A program made the position numbers and the translations under genes. The notes under the pieces were generated by a model. The model did not search any database and was not told the origin of the DNA. It saw only the letters and a list, made by a program, of their open reading frames with translations. This document shows, piece after piece, positions 31,953 through 41,005 of a DNA stretch of 44,805 nucleotides. This DNA comes from Oscillospiraceae bacterium (lineage in GTDB: Bacteria > Bacillota > Clostridia > Oscillospirales > Acutalibacteraceae), in assembly GCA_015066385.1 (NCBI GenBank), contig SVOJ01000024.1, forward strand, positions 1-44,805. The letters run 5' to 3'. The first letter of the stretch is position 1. Every line of letters starts with the position of its first letter.

Positions 31953-34900
31953 ATGAAAAAAGCCACCGTGTACACCGTTGCCACTGCACATCTTGACACG
32001 TCATGGCTGTGGCCGCTTGAAAAATCCGTCACCGAATACCTGCCCGATACGCTCGAAAAGAATTTTCGCCTGCTCGAGCAATTCCCGCATTACAAATTCA
32101 ACTTCGAGGGCAGTTACCGCTATGAACTGATCAAGGAATACTACCCCGAACAGTACGAAAAACTCAAAAAATACATTGCCGAGGGTCGCTGGCATCCCGC
32201 GGGAGCTTGCTACGAAAACGGAGATGTGAACATCCCGTCCCCCGAAGCCCTGCTTCGCAACATCCTTTACGGCAATTCATTCTTTGAAAAGGAATTCGGT
32301 ATTCGCAGTAACGATATTTTTCTGCCCGACTGCTTCGGCTTCGGACGGGCTTTGCCCTCGGTTGCCGCTCATGCGGGTTTAACGGGTTTTTCCACCTGCA
32401 AACTCGTCTGGGGCTGTTCGGTGGATGCACCTTTTGAAATCGGCAGATGGCACGGCATCGACGGCAACGGCGTGTGGGCTTCGCTTCGTCCGTATTCTTA
32501 CACAAGTGTCCTCAAAGACCTGCACAAGGACAAACGATACATTGAAAAACTGGAAGACAACCGCAAAAAAACGGGACTCAACTGCACCTTTGTTTACCAC
32601 GGCATCGGCGACCGCGGCGGCTCTCCGCATATTTCTTCCGTGAAAATGGCCGAAAAAGCGGTCTGCGAAAACAAAAACCACGAAATGCAGGTGCTGTCTT
32701 CCACCACCAAGGAATTTTTTGACGATCTCGAAAACCTGTCCGCCGAAATCAAAAACAATGTTCCCGTGTTCAACGGTGAATTCCTGCTCACCGCCCACGG
32801 TGCGGGCAGTTACACCTCACGTACCGTCACCAAACGCTGGAACAGACGGTGTGAACTGCTTGCCGATGCGGCAGAACGTTTCGCAAGTGTGGCATTTGCC
32901 AACGGTTTTGCTGATTATCCGCAAGAAACACTTGATGCGGCATGGAAAAAGGTTATTGCCCACCATTTTCATGACGATATCACGGGTACTTCCTTTGAGG
33001 AATGTTACCGCCGTAACCACAATGACTATGTGCAGGCATTGCACACCTTCTCCGAAGAATTCACCGCCGCATGCAAAGCCCTTGTTCGCAATATGGACAC
33101 ATCTTTTGTCAAAGGCACTGCCGTGGTGGTTGCAAACCCCGTGCAGACGGCAGACAAACGCTGTGAAACCGTGCGGGTAAAACTACAATCGGATGCGGAT
33201 TCGTTCTGCGTTTTCGATGCAGACGGAACCGAAGTTCCCGCACAGACTTCAGCAATCGGAGAGCATGAGCGGGAAGTGGTTTTTCTTGCCTTTCTCGGTT
33301 CGTGTGCACTTGCCGTTTTCGATGTCCGCGAGGGCAAAAGTAACACCGTATTCAATACGGGGCTTTGTGTCAGCGCAAATGAAATTGAAAACAAAAACCT
33401 GCTTGTTAAACTCGACGAACACGGCGATATCTGCTCGGTGTTCGATAAAAAAATGAACCGTGAACTGCTTAAAAAGCCCGTTCGTACGACAATTCTCAAT
33501 GATGTTCACAGCTTCAAATGGCCCGCATGGGAAATCGCTTACGAGGATATCAAGAGCGAGCCTTATATGTATGCCGACCGCCCGACCGTGACCATTATTG
33601 CCGACGGTGTCGCCTTTTGTGCACTGCGGATTGAACGCACGGCAGGTAACAGCCGCTTTGTGCAGATTCTCTCTTTGGATGCCGAAAGCGAATTCGTGTC
33701 TGTTTACAACGAAACCGACTGGCGCGAGGAAGCTTCGCTTCTCAAAACGGAATTCAACCTTGCTGCCGAAAACGATTTTGCCGATTATGACATCGGTTTA
33801 GGGGCTACCCGCCGTGCCACCAACACCGAGCGCTGTTATGAAGTGCCCGCACAGAAATGGGCAGGCATCACGGACGAAAAAACGGGATTTGGTGTCTGCA
33901 TTTTCAGCGATTCCCGCACGGGTTGGGACAAACCCGACCGTTCCACCCTACGCCTGACGGCGGTGCACACCCCCATGGCAAACTACCGTTGGGAATGCTC
34001 CCAGCATTTGATGGATATCGGCATTAACCGCTATTCTTATGCCATTGCGGGCAGTGAAAACGGCACAAAAAAAATGACCGTCCTCGCCGACTGTTTCGCA
34101 CAGCCCATGCACACCTTTGTGAGCGACCGCCATACGGGGACGCTCGGCACGGGATATGAATTTGTTACTGTGAATGAAGATGCCGTACGCATCACCGCCC
34201 TTAAAAAAGAGCAGGACGGCAACCGTGTGATCATCCGTTTTGCGGAAACGCAGGGAAAAGACCATGCGTGTGTCACAGCCGAATTTGCAAAACCCGTTCT
34301 TTCCGCTTTTGCCGTGCGCGGGGATGAAAAAGAGATTGCCCCTGCACAGATTGTTGACGGCAAATTGCAGTTTGCAATCGGTCACAACGGTCTTGCCACC
34401 TTTGCAATTGAGTTTGACGACCCGCAAAGCGTTAAAAATACACAAAAAGTACTGATCCTGCCGTTCAATGCTGTCGGTTTTACCGCACAAAACAAATGGC
34501 ACACGTCCACACTTCCGGGCGGGGTGTCTGTTCCAAAGGAGCTTGTGCCCGAAAATATGCTGACAGGCGGTGTGTATTACACCTTTGAAAAGGAAAACAA
34601 AAATGCACTCATCTGTGACGGCGGTGCACTGCACATTGCCCCCGATACAAAATGTGTGCATCTGCTTCTGACTTCGCTGAACGGCGACAAAACGGTACAA
34701 TTCGGTGTCGGGGACAAAAAAGTGCCTGTTCGCGTACAGGATTGTGCCGAAACGATCGGTCATTGGGATCTTGCAAGCCTCGGCGAAACAGGCTTCATAA
34801 AACCCTATGGTGCGGCATACACGTTCAGCCATACCCACACCGCCGACGGTGATGCACCCGCAAAGCAGTTCTATCTGTTCCACGCCGCCATCCCCACAGA

Positions 34901-35246
34901 CGGCAACACCCGAATCATCCTGCCCGACGACAAGGACATTGTCATTTTTGCCGCCACCGCTGAGAGTGATGACATCGCTTTCGCAAAGGGCGATGTACAT
35001 TTCGACAGTCTTGCAAAGCGCGATTTTGATTATCATTTTTCAAAATATGCTGAAAAACACGCAAGACCGAATCGCCTTGAAAGATTCCTGAATCTGTTCA
35101 TCGACTCCACCCGCATTGCCCGCGTGAAGTTCGACGGATTTTACAACAAATATGCCATCAACGAAATTTATTTCATTCTGCGACATGCCTGCGACAGCCT
35201 GACTTACAAGAAAAAAGCCGCTGTACGCCAAGCAGAACGGGAATAA
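31953..35246 (+). CDS. GH38-family alpha-mannosidase
   Basis: A 1097-residue protein of GH38 layout. The N-terminal catalytic domain opens VATAHLDTSWLWPLE, with the family His-x-Asp metal site. FLPDCFGFGRALPS carries the likely nucleophile Asp, and AHHFHDDITGTSFEE closes the metal site. Helical and long beta-sandwich domains follow. GH38 enzymes trim alpha-mannosides from glycans; no signal peptide is seen, so cytosolic action on imported oligosaccharides is likely. The ATG at 31953 follows GGGAGA and is the only sensible start, because the longer reading overlaps the previous gene by over 70 bases. It is the second gene of the operon. Confidence 0.88.
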   Translation: MKKATVYTVATAHLDTSWLWPLEKSVTEYLPDTLEKNFRLLEQFPHYKFNFEGSYRYELIKEYYPEQYEKLKKYIAEGRWHPAGACYENGDVNIPSPEALLRNILYGNSFFEKEFGIRSNDIFLPDCFGFGRALPSVAAHAGLTGFSTCKLVWGCSVDAPFEIGRWHGIDGNGVWASLRPYSYTSVLKDLHKDKRYIEKLEDNRKKTGLNCTFVYHGIGDRGGSPHISSVKMAEKAVCENKNHEMQVLSSTTKEFFDDLENLSAEIKNNVPVFNGEFLLTAHGAGSYTSRTVTKRWNRRCELLADAAERFASVAFANGFADYPQETLDAAWKKVIAHHFHDDITGTSFEECYRRNHNDYVQALHTFSEEFTAACKALVRNMDTSFVKGTAVVVANPVQTADKRCETVRVKLQSDADSFCVFDADGTEVPAQTSAIGEHEREVVFLAFLGSCALAVFDVREGKSNTVFNTGLCVSANEIENKNLLVKLDEHGDICSVFDKKMNRELLKKPVRTTILNDVHSFKWPAWEIAYEDIKSEPYMYADRPTVTIIADGVAFCALRIERTAGNSRFVQILSLDAESEFVSVYNETDWREEASLLKTEFNLAAENDFADYDIGLGATRRATNTERCYEVPAQKWAGITDEKTGFGVCIFSDSRTGWDKPDRSTLRLTAVHTPMANYRWECSQHLMDIGINRYSYAIAGSENGTKKMTVLADCFAQPMHTFVSDRHTGTLGTGYEFVTVNEDAVRITALKKEQDGNRVIIRFAETQGKDHACVTAEFAKPVLSAFAVRGDEKEIAPAQIVDGKLQFAIGHNGLATFAIEFDDPQSVKNTQKVLILPFNAVGFTAQNKWHTSTLPGGVSVPKELVPENMLTGGVYYTFEKENKNALICDGGALHIAPDTKCVHLLLTSLNGDKTVQFGVGDKKVPVRVQDCAETIGHWDLASLGETGFIKPYGAAYTFSHTHTADGDAPAKQFYLFHAAIPTDGNTRIILPDDKDIVIFAATAESDDIAFAKGDVHFDSLAKRDFDYHFSKYAEKHARPNRLERFLNLFIDSTRIARVKFDGFYNKYAINEIYFILRHACDSLTYKKKAAVRQAERE

Positions 35247-35254
35247 AAAACAGA

Positions 35255-35284
35255 AAAGGGGCTGTGTTTCAACAGCCCCTTGTT
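35255..35284 (+). terminator. Terminator of the propeller/GH38 operon
   Basis: AAGGGGCTGT-gtttc-AACAGCCCCTT, a short distance after the stop codon. Only a weak T run follows. The stem sequence matches the GGGGCTGT hairpin at 127-154. Confidence 0.65.
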
Positions 35285-35306
35285 CAATGGACAAATTGCA
35301 GTTTTA

Positions 35307-35427
35307 TTGCAATTTTTGTCGAAATGTGTTACGATATTTTTCGGGCAAGGCAGACCTTACGCGGTAGGCGGTTACCTTCCTTCCTGAATTTGGAGGGAGA
35401 GGGTTCTTTTCCCTCCGGAAAGGAGGG
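35307..35427 (+). promoter_or_regulatory. Module A2: sense promoter and switching leader
   Basis: TTGCAA (35307-35312), 17 bases, TACGAT (35330-35335). GGAGGG (35392-35397) can pair with CCCTCC (35411-35416), or CCCTCC can pair with the ribosome site GGAGGG (35422-35427). The same choice of stems exists in module A1. GGCGGTTA (35367-35374) can pair with TAACCGCC after the stop codon. Confidence 0.7.
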
Positions 35428-35434
35428 GATGTGC

Positions 35435-35539
35435 ATGGTAACATTTGAAGAACTTTTCTTATTGTTAAGTCTTCTCGTTGCAGTTGCAAATTTTGTTTTC
35501 ATTTTATGTAAACATATTTTTGAAACAAAAAAGAAATAA
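35435..35539 (+). CDS. Module A2: holin-like small hydrophobic toxin peptide
   Basis: A 34-residue peptide opening MVTFEELFLLLSLLVAVANF and ending CKHIFETKKK. It is the same length as the A1 copy, with conserved start, helix and tail and mostly conservative changes within the helix, a pattern that argues for selection on the peptide. The ribosome site is GGAGGGG. It lies between convergent genes (GH38 and DUF4838), outside any operon. A membrane-toxin role is inferred. Confidence 0.75.
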   Translation: MVTFEELFLLLSLLVAVANFVFILCKHIFETKKK

Positions 35540-35612
35540 CCGCCCCCTCGTCAAAGTAGCGGCTATTTCTTTACTTTAGCGAAGGCTGACCGTCTATCGG
35601 CCTGCCTTGTTC
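35527..35612 (-). ncRNA. Module A2: antisense RNA (putative type I antitoxin)
   Basis: The promoter is a perfect TTGACA (35647-35642), 17 bases, TATAAT (35624-35619). A first hairpin forms from GGC-GACCG/CGG-C-GCC (35583-35608). The terminator stem GAAATA-CCGC/GCGG-TATTTC (35533-35569), with two mismatches compared with A1, is followed by six T. It overlaps the end of the peptide ORF. Confidence 0.7.
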
Positions 35613-35645
35613 ACTTATATTATATCAATCTTTGTGTATTCTGTC

Positions 35646-35670
35646 AACACCTGTTTTCAGGTGTTTTTTT
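35646..35670 (+). terminator. Module A2: sense terminator
   Basis: AACACCTG-tttt-CAGGTGTT plus T run, identical to module A1, again overlapping the antisense -35 box. Confidence 0.85.
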
Positions 35671-35671
35671 G

Positions 35672-37564
35672 TTACCATTCAATCGGTCGGGTAAAGAAGA
35701 AGTTGATGTCTTCCTTTTCGGGGAGCAGCGAGAACGAGGAAATGCGGTGGATGTTGTGTGCCTTGAGAGCATCGTAGAGATCTTCATTTGCCTGACCGCG
35801 CAGGGGATTTGCAAGGTTGTATTCCCCGAGGAACTGGTTTGCCTTGAAGAATTCCCAGCTCAAAGATGCGGTTTCAACATTGAACATCTGTTCATCGGTG
35901 ACATTTGCAGAAAGCGCTTTATTCCACAGATTGTCGAGCTTGATGATGATGTGCACGGGGTAGTAACCCGACTGATAATGCCAGTCGAAGTCAAACGAGT
36001 GTGCCGTGGCGGCAATCTGTGCAGTCTGAATATCAAGAATTTCCTTGATTATGGGGGCGGCTTCTTCGCCGTAATAAGCGTTCATGAAGTCCGTCATGTG
36101 GTATTCCACGTCCGCATTCACATCCCACTGCAGTTTGCACAGAAGGTAGTTGCGCAGTTCGTTGAAAGCTGCAGAGTGACCGTCACCGCAGTTGTAAACA
36201 TAACCCGTGATGCCGATGTCGTGCATATACTTCATGGTTTCCTGCATGGTGCCGAAGTTGGAATGGAACTGCTGCGTGAACAGGAAGTTGATGGTGTAAT
36301 CGTAAATGTAAGTTCTGTCTGCAAGGGAAACCCATACCTTGTGGTCTTCGGCAATGGTGGGTTCGTGTTCGCCATAGAGATTCATGAATTCGTCAAGCCC
36401 CGTCTGCTGTTCATCGGTTGCACCGCATTCGGTCAGGGAATGGGAACGGCAGGCATGGTGCAATCCGCAAAGCACGGGCACAACATTGTCGTTGCAACGA
36501 AGCGAAAGGTCCTTGGGTGGATGTTCGGTTTCAAGGTAGGAATAGAATGTGAAGGTGAATTCGGGATAGTCTTCGTCGAGGGCATCCGCAAGTGCATTCG
36601 TGAACAGAATCGTGGGGGCACTCAGTGCACCGTACTGCTCATACAGTGCCGTGCAGTTTTCGCAACGGCAGTAGTTAGAATTGTCTTTCTGCCCGATGTG
36701 CAGATGATTTGCCTTGTATTCACAGTTTTCGATATAGGTTCTTGCGTTTGCAACGGCAATCTGCAAAACAGCAGGATTGCTCAGGCAGACATGGTCGGTG
36801 GTGCGGCTGCCGTCTTCAAGCTGTGCAAAATATTCGGGATGTTGGGCAAACAGAGCATCGGGCACAAGGCGGTCGAGGGTAACATCCCACAGCACAAAGG
36901 TCATCGCTCCGCCGAATTCTTCGGCTTCATAGTAGAAGCTGACATTGGTTTTCATCTTTGCACGGTAAGCATCGGATGAGTATTCGCAGGCATTTCTGCG
37001 TACGGCAAAGGAGGGTTCAACAAGGCGGTCAAGGGCTTTGTCAATAACCACATCATCGTTTTCGGGCACAACTTCGAGTTTGGGGGTGAACCAACGCACA
37101 CCGAGGTATTCTTCAAGGAAGGTGTAAACACCGTAGAGTGTTCCGCGGCTGTCTTCGCCGACAATGAAGAAGTTTTCACCGTCACTCGTCAGCCAGAAGC
37201 CGTCTTCAAATACGGCATCGAGGTTTTTGCCGAGGGTGGCGGTTTTGTCGGTTTCGCCCACATAAATTGCCTTTGCACCGTCGGGCAGTTCACTCTCACG
37301 CACATAGGGGAGTGTTGCACCGCTGATTTTTGCAAGGTAAGTCTGCAGGTCGCTGACAGCGGTTTCAATACAGGCATCGGGCTCGTCGGCACTGACGATA
37401 TAATATTCGCTTTGTCCGTCTTCAACAAGGTACAGTGCCTCATTGACAACGGGAGCAATGTAATCGTCTCCGCCGTAGTCCACTTCGTAGCTGACGGGAA
37501 TCAGTCCGAAGGACAAAAGAACCACCTGAATAAACGAAATAAGTGCTTTGAAAAAAGAAGCCAT
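35672..37564 (-). CDS. DUF4838 protein with N-terminal hexosaminidase/glucuronidase-like domain
   Basis: A 630-residue protein. A hydrophobic N-terminus (about 2-22) acts as signal or anchor. A domain resembling the N-terminal domain of GH20/GH67 enzymes follows (AVSDLQTYLAKISGATLPYV, then DSRGTLYGVYTFLEEYLGVRWF). The DUF4838 region contains HPEYFAQLEDGSR, LHIGQKDNSNYCRCENC and CSTALYEQYG-like Cys-rich blocks. DUF4838 proteins occur in polysaccharide-utilisation loci and are thought to be TIM-barrel glycosidases; the activity is unproven. The ATG at 37564 fits AAGGGTG better than the TTG at 37570. It is probably extracellular, unlike the other glycosidases here, and is transcribed alone from TTGCAC-17-TATAAT. 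Confidence 0.8.
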   Translation of the reverse strand: MASFFKALISFIQVVLLSFGLIPVSYEVDYGGDDYIAPVVNEALYLVEDGQSEYYIVSADEPDACIETAVSDLQTYLAKISGATLPYVRESELPDGAKAIYVGETDKTATLGKNLDAVFEDGFWLTSDGENFFIVGEDSRGTLYGVYTFLEEYLGVRWFTPKLEVVPENDDVVIDKALDRLVEPSFAVRRNACEYSSDAYRAKMKTNVSFYYEAEEFGGAMTFVLWDVTLDRLVPDALFAQHPEYFAQLEDGSRTTDHVCLSNPAVLQIAVANARTYIENCEYKANHLHIGQKDNSNYCRCENCTALYEQYGALSAPTILFTNALADALDEDYPEFTFTFYSYLETEHPPKDLSLRCNDNVVPVLCGLHHACRSHSLTECGATDEQQTGLDEFMNLYGEHEPTIAEDHKVWVSLADRTYIYDYTINFLFTQQFHSNFGTMQETMKYMHDIGITGYVYNCGDGHSAAFNELRNYLLCKLQWDVNADVEYHMTDFMNAYYGEEAAPIIKEILDIQTAQIAATAHSFDFDWHYQSGYYPVHIIIKLDNLWNKALSANVTDEQMFNVETASLSWEFFKANQFLGEYNLANPLRGQANEDLYDALKAHNIHRISSFSLLPEKEDINFFFTRPIEW

Positions 37565-37594
37565 AGCCAAATCACCCTTTTATTCTTTTTAGTT

Positions 37595-37623
37595 ATTATA
37601 GCACCAACCTGTTTTTTGTGCAA
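37595..37623 (-). promoter_or_regulatory. Promoter of the DUF4838 gene
   Basis: Minus-strand TTGCAC (37623-37618), 17 bases, TATAAT (37600-37595). Confidence 0.75.
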
Positions 37624-37643
37624 GGTGTTTTTTAACCGCAATC

Positions 37644-37678
37644 CTGCAAAAAAACCTGCCCTTGCGAGAAGGGCAGGA
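37644..37678 (-). terminator. Terminator of the lipase gene
   Basis: CCTGCCCTT-ctcgc-AAGGGCAGG followed by seven T on the minus strand, a few bases past the stop at 37692. Confidence 0.92.
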
Positions 37679-37691
37679 TGTTGTGAGCGTT

Positions 37692-38999
37692 TTATCTTCC
37701 GTTGATTGTTTCAACAAGGGTGTAGTAGAAATCTTCGAAGCTGGTCGGGTAGTCGATCGTACCGCAGAAGTCAAAGTGGTCAAAGCCCATCATCGGATCC
37801 ATGTAGTACCATCTGCCGGGTTCAATTGCATTGCCTGCCGCCTTTTCGGCAGAGTAACTCAATGCCGTGTCGGCATTATTGGCGGGATAAATTGCACTTG
37901 CATACGGCACGATACCGTCATTGAGTGCCCAGTTTTCGTCCATGTAAATGCCGTCAATGGTTCTGCCTGCGAGCGCGCCGAGAATGGTCGAGGTCGGGAA
38001 GAACATTGCGAATGTGGACAAAATCGGAATCTGCGTGTTGAAAATGGTTTTTTCGGTTGCGATGGTGGTGTAGGAATAATAATAGGTGTAGGGGGAAAGT
38101 TTGATGCGTTCATTCAGTTCTGCCGCACCGCGCAGGGTCATGTCATAACCGCAGTTGTCGCCCGTTGTTGCAAAGTTTTTGATGGCAGACAAACTGAGTT
38201 TTGCTCGTTTTTCACTTTCTTTTGCAGTCAGACCGAAGTGGCCGAGCTGCACATCCCACATCATGGCTTCTCTGCCGAACAGCACACCGATTATGTTTGC
38301 AAAAAAACTGATGAGAATCATCAACGGTTTGCTGTCATGAATCATGTTTGCAATGGGCGAGCCGTTGTGCACACCTGCAAAGGTAATAACGGCGTTAATG
38401 CTCATTTCGTGGCCGCCCTTGAACAGTTCGCTTGTGTCTTCACCCGTTGCGGCAAGTTCCGCTTCGTCACCGTAAGCCATCAAGGATGCGAACAGACGAA
38501 CGGCGGGACCACCGAAGCTGTGGCCGACAAGGTTAATGGGGCTTTCATTGTCCCAGGGTTCACCCATGAGAATGCGGTCGGAATAGTCATAGCCGTAGCG
38601 GTCATGGTTGTGCTTTGCGGAGTGAGCCGCACCGTAGTCAACCACGGTGCCTGTGAGCTGTGCATAGAGTTCGCAGGCTCTGTCCCACGCGCTGTTGAAC
38701 GGACCGACGGTTGCCGCATAGGCTTCCACGCCGAGGGAGTTGTACATCTCAATGATGTTGCCTTCGGATGTGCCCCAGCCGCCCCAGTAGGGCATTTCTT
38801 CATGTGATTTTCCGCTGTAGGGACCCCAACCGCCCATGCCGTGCACAAACACCCACGGATATTCATTGGTCAGGTCATACATTTGGCCGTCAAACTCAAC
38901 GGCGGAGGTGTCAACTTCTGTTTCCGATGCGGTGGCGGTCAGCCCGCACATTGAAAGCACAAGAAGAACACTCAAAAGGATACTTACAAAACGTTTCAT
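37692..38999 (-). CDS. Secreted triacylglycerol lipase (family I.5/I.6-like)
   Basis: A 435-residue secreted alpha/beta hydrolase. The signal peptide covers about residues 1-25, with probable cleavage after TATA or ATAS. An oxyanion segment VFVHGMGGWG is followed by DYGAAHSAKHNHDRYG, which matches the zinc-binding insert of Staphylococcus/Geobacillus lipases. The nucleophile is Ser161 in LVGHSFGG, and a late GFDHFDFCG provides the likely catalytic His. It hydrolyses lipid esters outside the cell. The ATG at 38999 follows AAAGGAG and gives a textbook signal peptide, unlike the longer reading. Its promoter TTGACA-17-TATAAT is divergent from the PHP gene. Confidence 0.9.
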   Translation of the reverse strand: MKRFVSILLSVLLVLSMCGLTATASETEVDTSAVEFDGQMYDLTNEYPWVFVHGMGGWGPYSGKSHEEMPYWGGWGTSEGNIIEMYNSLGVEAYAATVGPFNSAWDRACELYAQLTGTVVDYGAAHSAKHNHDRYGYDYSDRILMGEPWDNESPINLVGHSFGGPAVRLFASLMAYGDEAELAATGEDTSELFKGGHEMSINAVITFAGVHNGSPIANMIHDSKPLMILISFFANIIGVLFGREAMMWDVQLGHFGLTAKESEKRAKLSLSAIKNFATTGDNCGYDMTLRGAAELNERIKLSPYTYYYSYTTIATEKTIFNTQIPILSTFAMFFPTSTILGALAGRTIDGIYMDENWALNDGIVPYASAIYPANNADTALSYSAEKAAGNAIEPGRWYYMDPMMGFDHFDFCGTIDYPTSFEDFYYTLVETINGR

Positions 39000-39035
39000 A
39001 AAAGCAACTCCTTTTTTGTACAGCTTTATATGAAT

Positions 39036-39064
39036 ATTATATAAAATGTGCAAATGGTTGTCAA
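39036..39064 (-). promoter_or_regulatory. Promoter of the lipase gene
   Basis: Minus-strand TTGACA (39064-39059), 17 bases, TATAAT (39041-39036): a perfect consensus. Confidence 0.85.
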
Positions 39065-39087
39065 TCCTTGTTTTTGCGCAATAGCGG

Positions 39088-39116
39088 TTGCAATGCAAAA
39101 AACATTGTGATAAAAT
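39088..39116 (+). promoter_or_regulatory. Promoter of the PHP gene
   Basis: TTGCAA (39088-39093), 17 bases, TAAAAT (39111-39116), divergent from the lipase promoter 24 bases away. Confidence 0.65.
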
Positions 39117-39166
39117 ATCTTTGCATATGCCTTAAAGGCACACAGAATATGCAGGAGGTGTTTGTT

Positions 39167-39922
39167 TTGTATCTGCACGAAGCCATTTATGATATCGATG
39201 AACTCATGCGTGAAAATCTGCACATCCACACCGCATTGTTTTCGGGTTGCGCAAAACCCGAAATGGTGTTTGCGGATATTGTTCGCACGGCTGAAAAAGC
39301 AGGGCTTGCCCGCATTGCCGTGACCGACCATGTGCAGGAATATGATGTGGAGCATGTTCGCAATATTTTAAAAACCTACATCCCCGCACGCGATGCCATG
39401 CAGACGGATGTGAAGGTGTATGTCGGTGCAGAGATGTCTGCTTTTGACACCGATAAATTTACATTGCAACACACCGACCTGACTACCGAATTCAATCTGT
39501 ATGCGGCAAATCACTATCATGTGTCTTCGTGGGTACAGCCCGTCGAGCGCACCGCGGTCGGCTACAAAGAGCACAACAAAAAGGCGATGGAATTCCTCAT
39601 CCGATCGGGCAAATGCGACTGTATTGCACACCCGTTTGTGGATTCCTATGTGAAGGTGGATGCAATCCGCAATCCCGACCACCCCATGACCGCCGCATGG
39701 ACGGACAACGAATTGGGGGATATCCTGTGCCTTGCAAAGGAATATGCCGTCATGTGGGAACTTCCGCCGAAAATCGTGGAGGGGGATCCCGTGTTCGCAA
39801 AACGGCTTTTCAATATCGGCAAAGAGGTCGGCAGTGTCTTTACCATGGGAACCGATGCACATTGGCTTGTGAATATCGACACCGCACGGTTCACAGAGAT
39901 TTATAAGAAAACATTAACATAG
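39167..39922 (+). CDS. PHP-domain metal-dependent phosphoesterase (histidinol-phosphatase-like)
   Basis: A 251-residue PHP protein. Metal-site motifs are NLHIHTALFSG, AVTDHVQEYD, a Glu in GAEMSAFD, the His in DCIAHPFVDSY and the final MGTDAHW. The family hydrolyses phosphomonoesters, for example histidinol phosphate or nucleotides; no his genes are nearby, so the substrate is open. The start is taken as TTG at 39167, eight bases after AGGAGG; the upstream ATG (39149) overlaps that site. The gene is alone and converges on the SGNH esterase gene; the 30-base gap between them contains a run of eight C. Confidence 0.85.
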   Translation: MYLHEAIYDIDELMRENLHIHTALFSGCAKPEMVFADIVRTAEKAGLARIAVTDHVQEYDVEHVRNILKTYIPARDAMQTDVKVYVGAEMSAFDTDKFTLQHTDLTTEFNLYAANHYHVSSWVQPVERTAVGYKEHNKKAMEFLIRSGKCDCIAHPFVDSYVKVDAIRNPDHPMTAAWTDNELGDILCLAKEYAVMWELPPKIVEGDPVFAKRLFNIGKEVGSVFTMGTDAHWLVNIDTARFTEIYKKTLT

Positions 39923-39952
39923 GGTTCGGATTACCCCCCCCGTCACCCTAAA

Positions 39953-41005
39953 TCACAGAATTCCCCGCAAAACCTCTGCCACTGCGTTTGCCATACTCAC
40001 AAATCCGCTGTCGTTGGGGTGGCAGTTGTCCACAAGGGCAGTGTTGCGCACTGCAGCATTGAGCAGTTGCGGTCCGGGAATAAAATACACATTCCTGTCT
40101 CCGTTGGCAAGGGCATTTTCATACGTCGTCTGCACAATTTGCAGGCGGCTTTTTTCATCTTCGCTCAAATACGGCTGAGGTCGGGTCATGAACACCACGG
40201 GCAGCGTGGGGTGCTTTGCACGCACTGCTTTGAACAACTTTTCATGCGTGTTCTGCAAATGGTCCGCGGTGGGGGCATTGTGGTCATAATCGCACACAAA
40301 CACACTCATATCAAGCCCCGCGAGGTAGTCAATCATCGTGTCTTCCCCTTTTGCATTGCCCGAAAAGCCGAGGTTGATGTGGTCGCAGTCGAGGATGTAA
40401 GACGCAATGTTTTCGTATGCATTGCCCGGCCGTGAAGCACAGCCGCCCTGTGTGATGGATGAGCCGTAATACACCACGGGAACGGGGTAGGTGTAGGCGG
40501 GTGCGTATTGTAAATCTGCATCTTCGGAAATACCCACAAGCACCTGACAGACATCCGCATACAGCGGCATGTGCAGGGTGTATGTACGTAATGTGCCGTC
40601 ACGCAGGTCTTCGGGAATCACAAGGCGGCTTTCAAATCCGCCGTTCACATCAAAGGGCGGAATGAATGTGCCCACATAGCGTGCACCCGTGTGCAAGTCA
40701 AAGCCGATGCTTCCCGTGAACGGAAAATGCGGCATTTTGCCTTCGTTGGCGGTCTTCACGCGGATGCAGATGATATCGCTGTCGGTTGAAAAGCGGATTC
40801 TGCCGCCTGCTGTATTGGTGTGCAGGTAATATACGCCTTCGCTGACCGTTTTTGCAACGGATTCGGGCATGCGGCGGAATTTTCCGTTTTCAAAAAACAC
40901 ACCGTGCACGTTGAACGGAGCCTGACGGACATCAAAAAAGGAAATGCCGTCTTCCGTAAAATGCTCCTGCACGGCAAAATTGGTGTCAATGGTGCTGATT
41001 TGCAT
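39953..41005 (-). CDS. Two-domain SGNH/GDSL hydrolase (putative carbohydrate esterase)
   Basis: A 350-residue protein. An N-terminal beta-sandwich of about 165 residues precedes an SGNH hydrolase domain whose block I is VVYYGSSITQGG (Ser183). NLGFSGNAKG follows (block II Gly), then FMTRPQPY and the C-terminal DNCHPNDSGF (Asp-x-x-His). Related enzymes deacetylate sugars. It is probably cytosolic. The start ATG at 41005 follows AAAGGAG; the longer reading lies inside the acyltransferase gene. It overlaps that gene's last 20 bases, so the two are translationally coupled. Confidence 0.85.
   Translation of the reverse strand: MQISTIDTNFAVQEHFTEDGISFFDVRQAPFNVHGVFFENGKFRRMPESVAKTVSEGVYYLHTNTAGGRIRFSTDSDIICIRVKTANEGKMPHFPFTGSIGFDLHTGARYVGTFIPPFDVNGGFESRLVIPEDLRDGTLRTYTLHMPLYADVCQVLVGISEDADLQYAPAYTYPVPVVYYGSSITQGGCASRPGNAYENIASYILDCDHINLGFSGNAKGEDTMIDYLAGLDMSVFVCDYDHNAPTADHLQNTHEKLFKAVRAKHPTLPVVFMTRPQPYLSEDEKSRLQIVQTTYENALANGDRNVYFIPGPQLLNAAVRNTALVDNCHPNDSGFVSMANAVAEVLRGIL

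Noticed and set aside
39934-39941. C8 run as a phase-variation switch
   Set aside because: It lies between the ends of two convergent genes, so length change should not alter expression.
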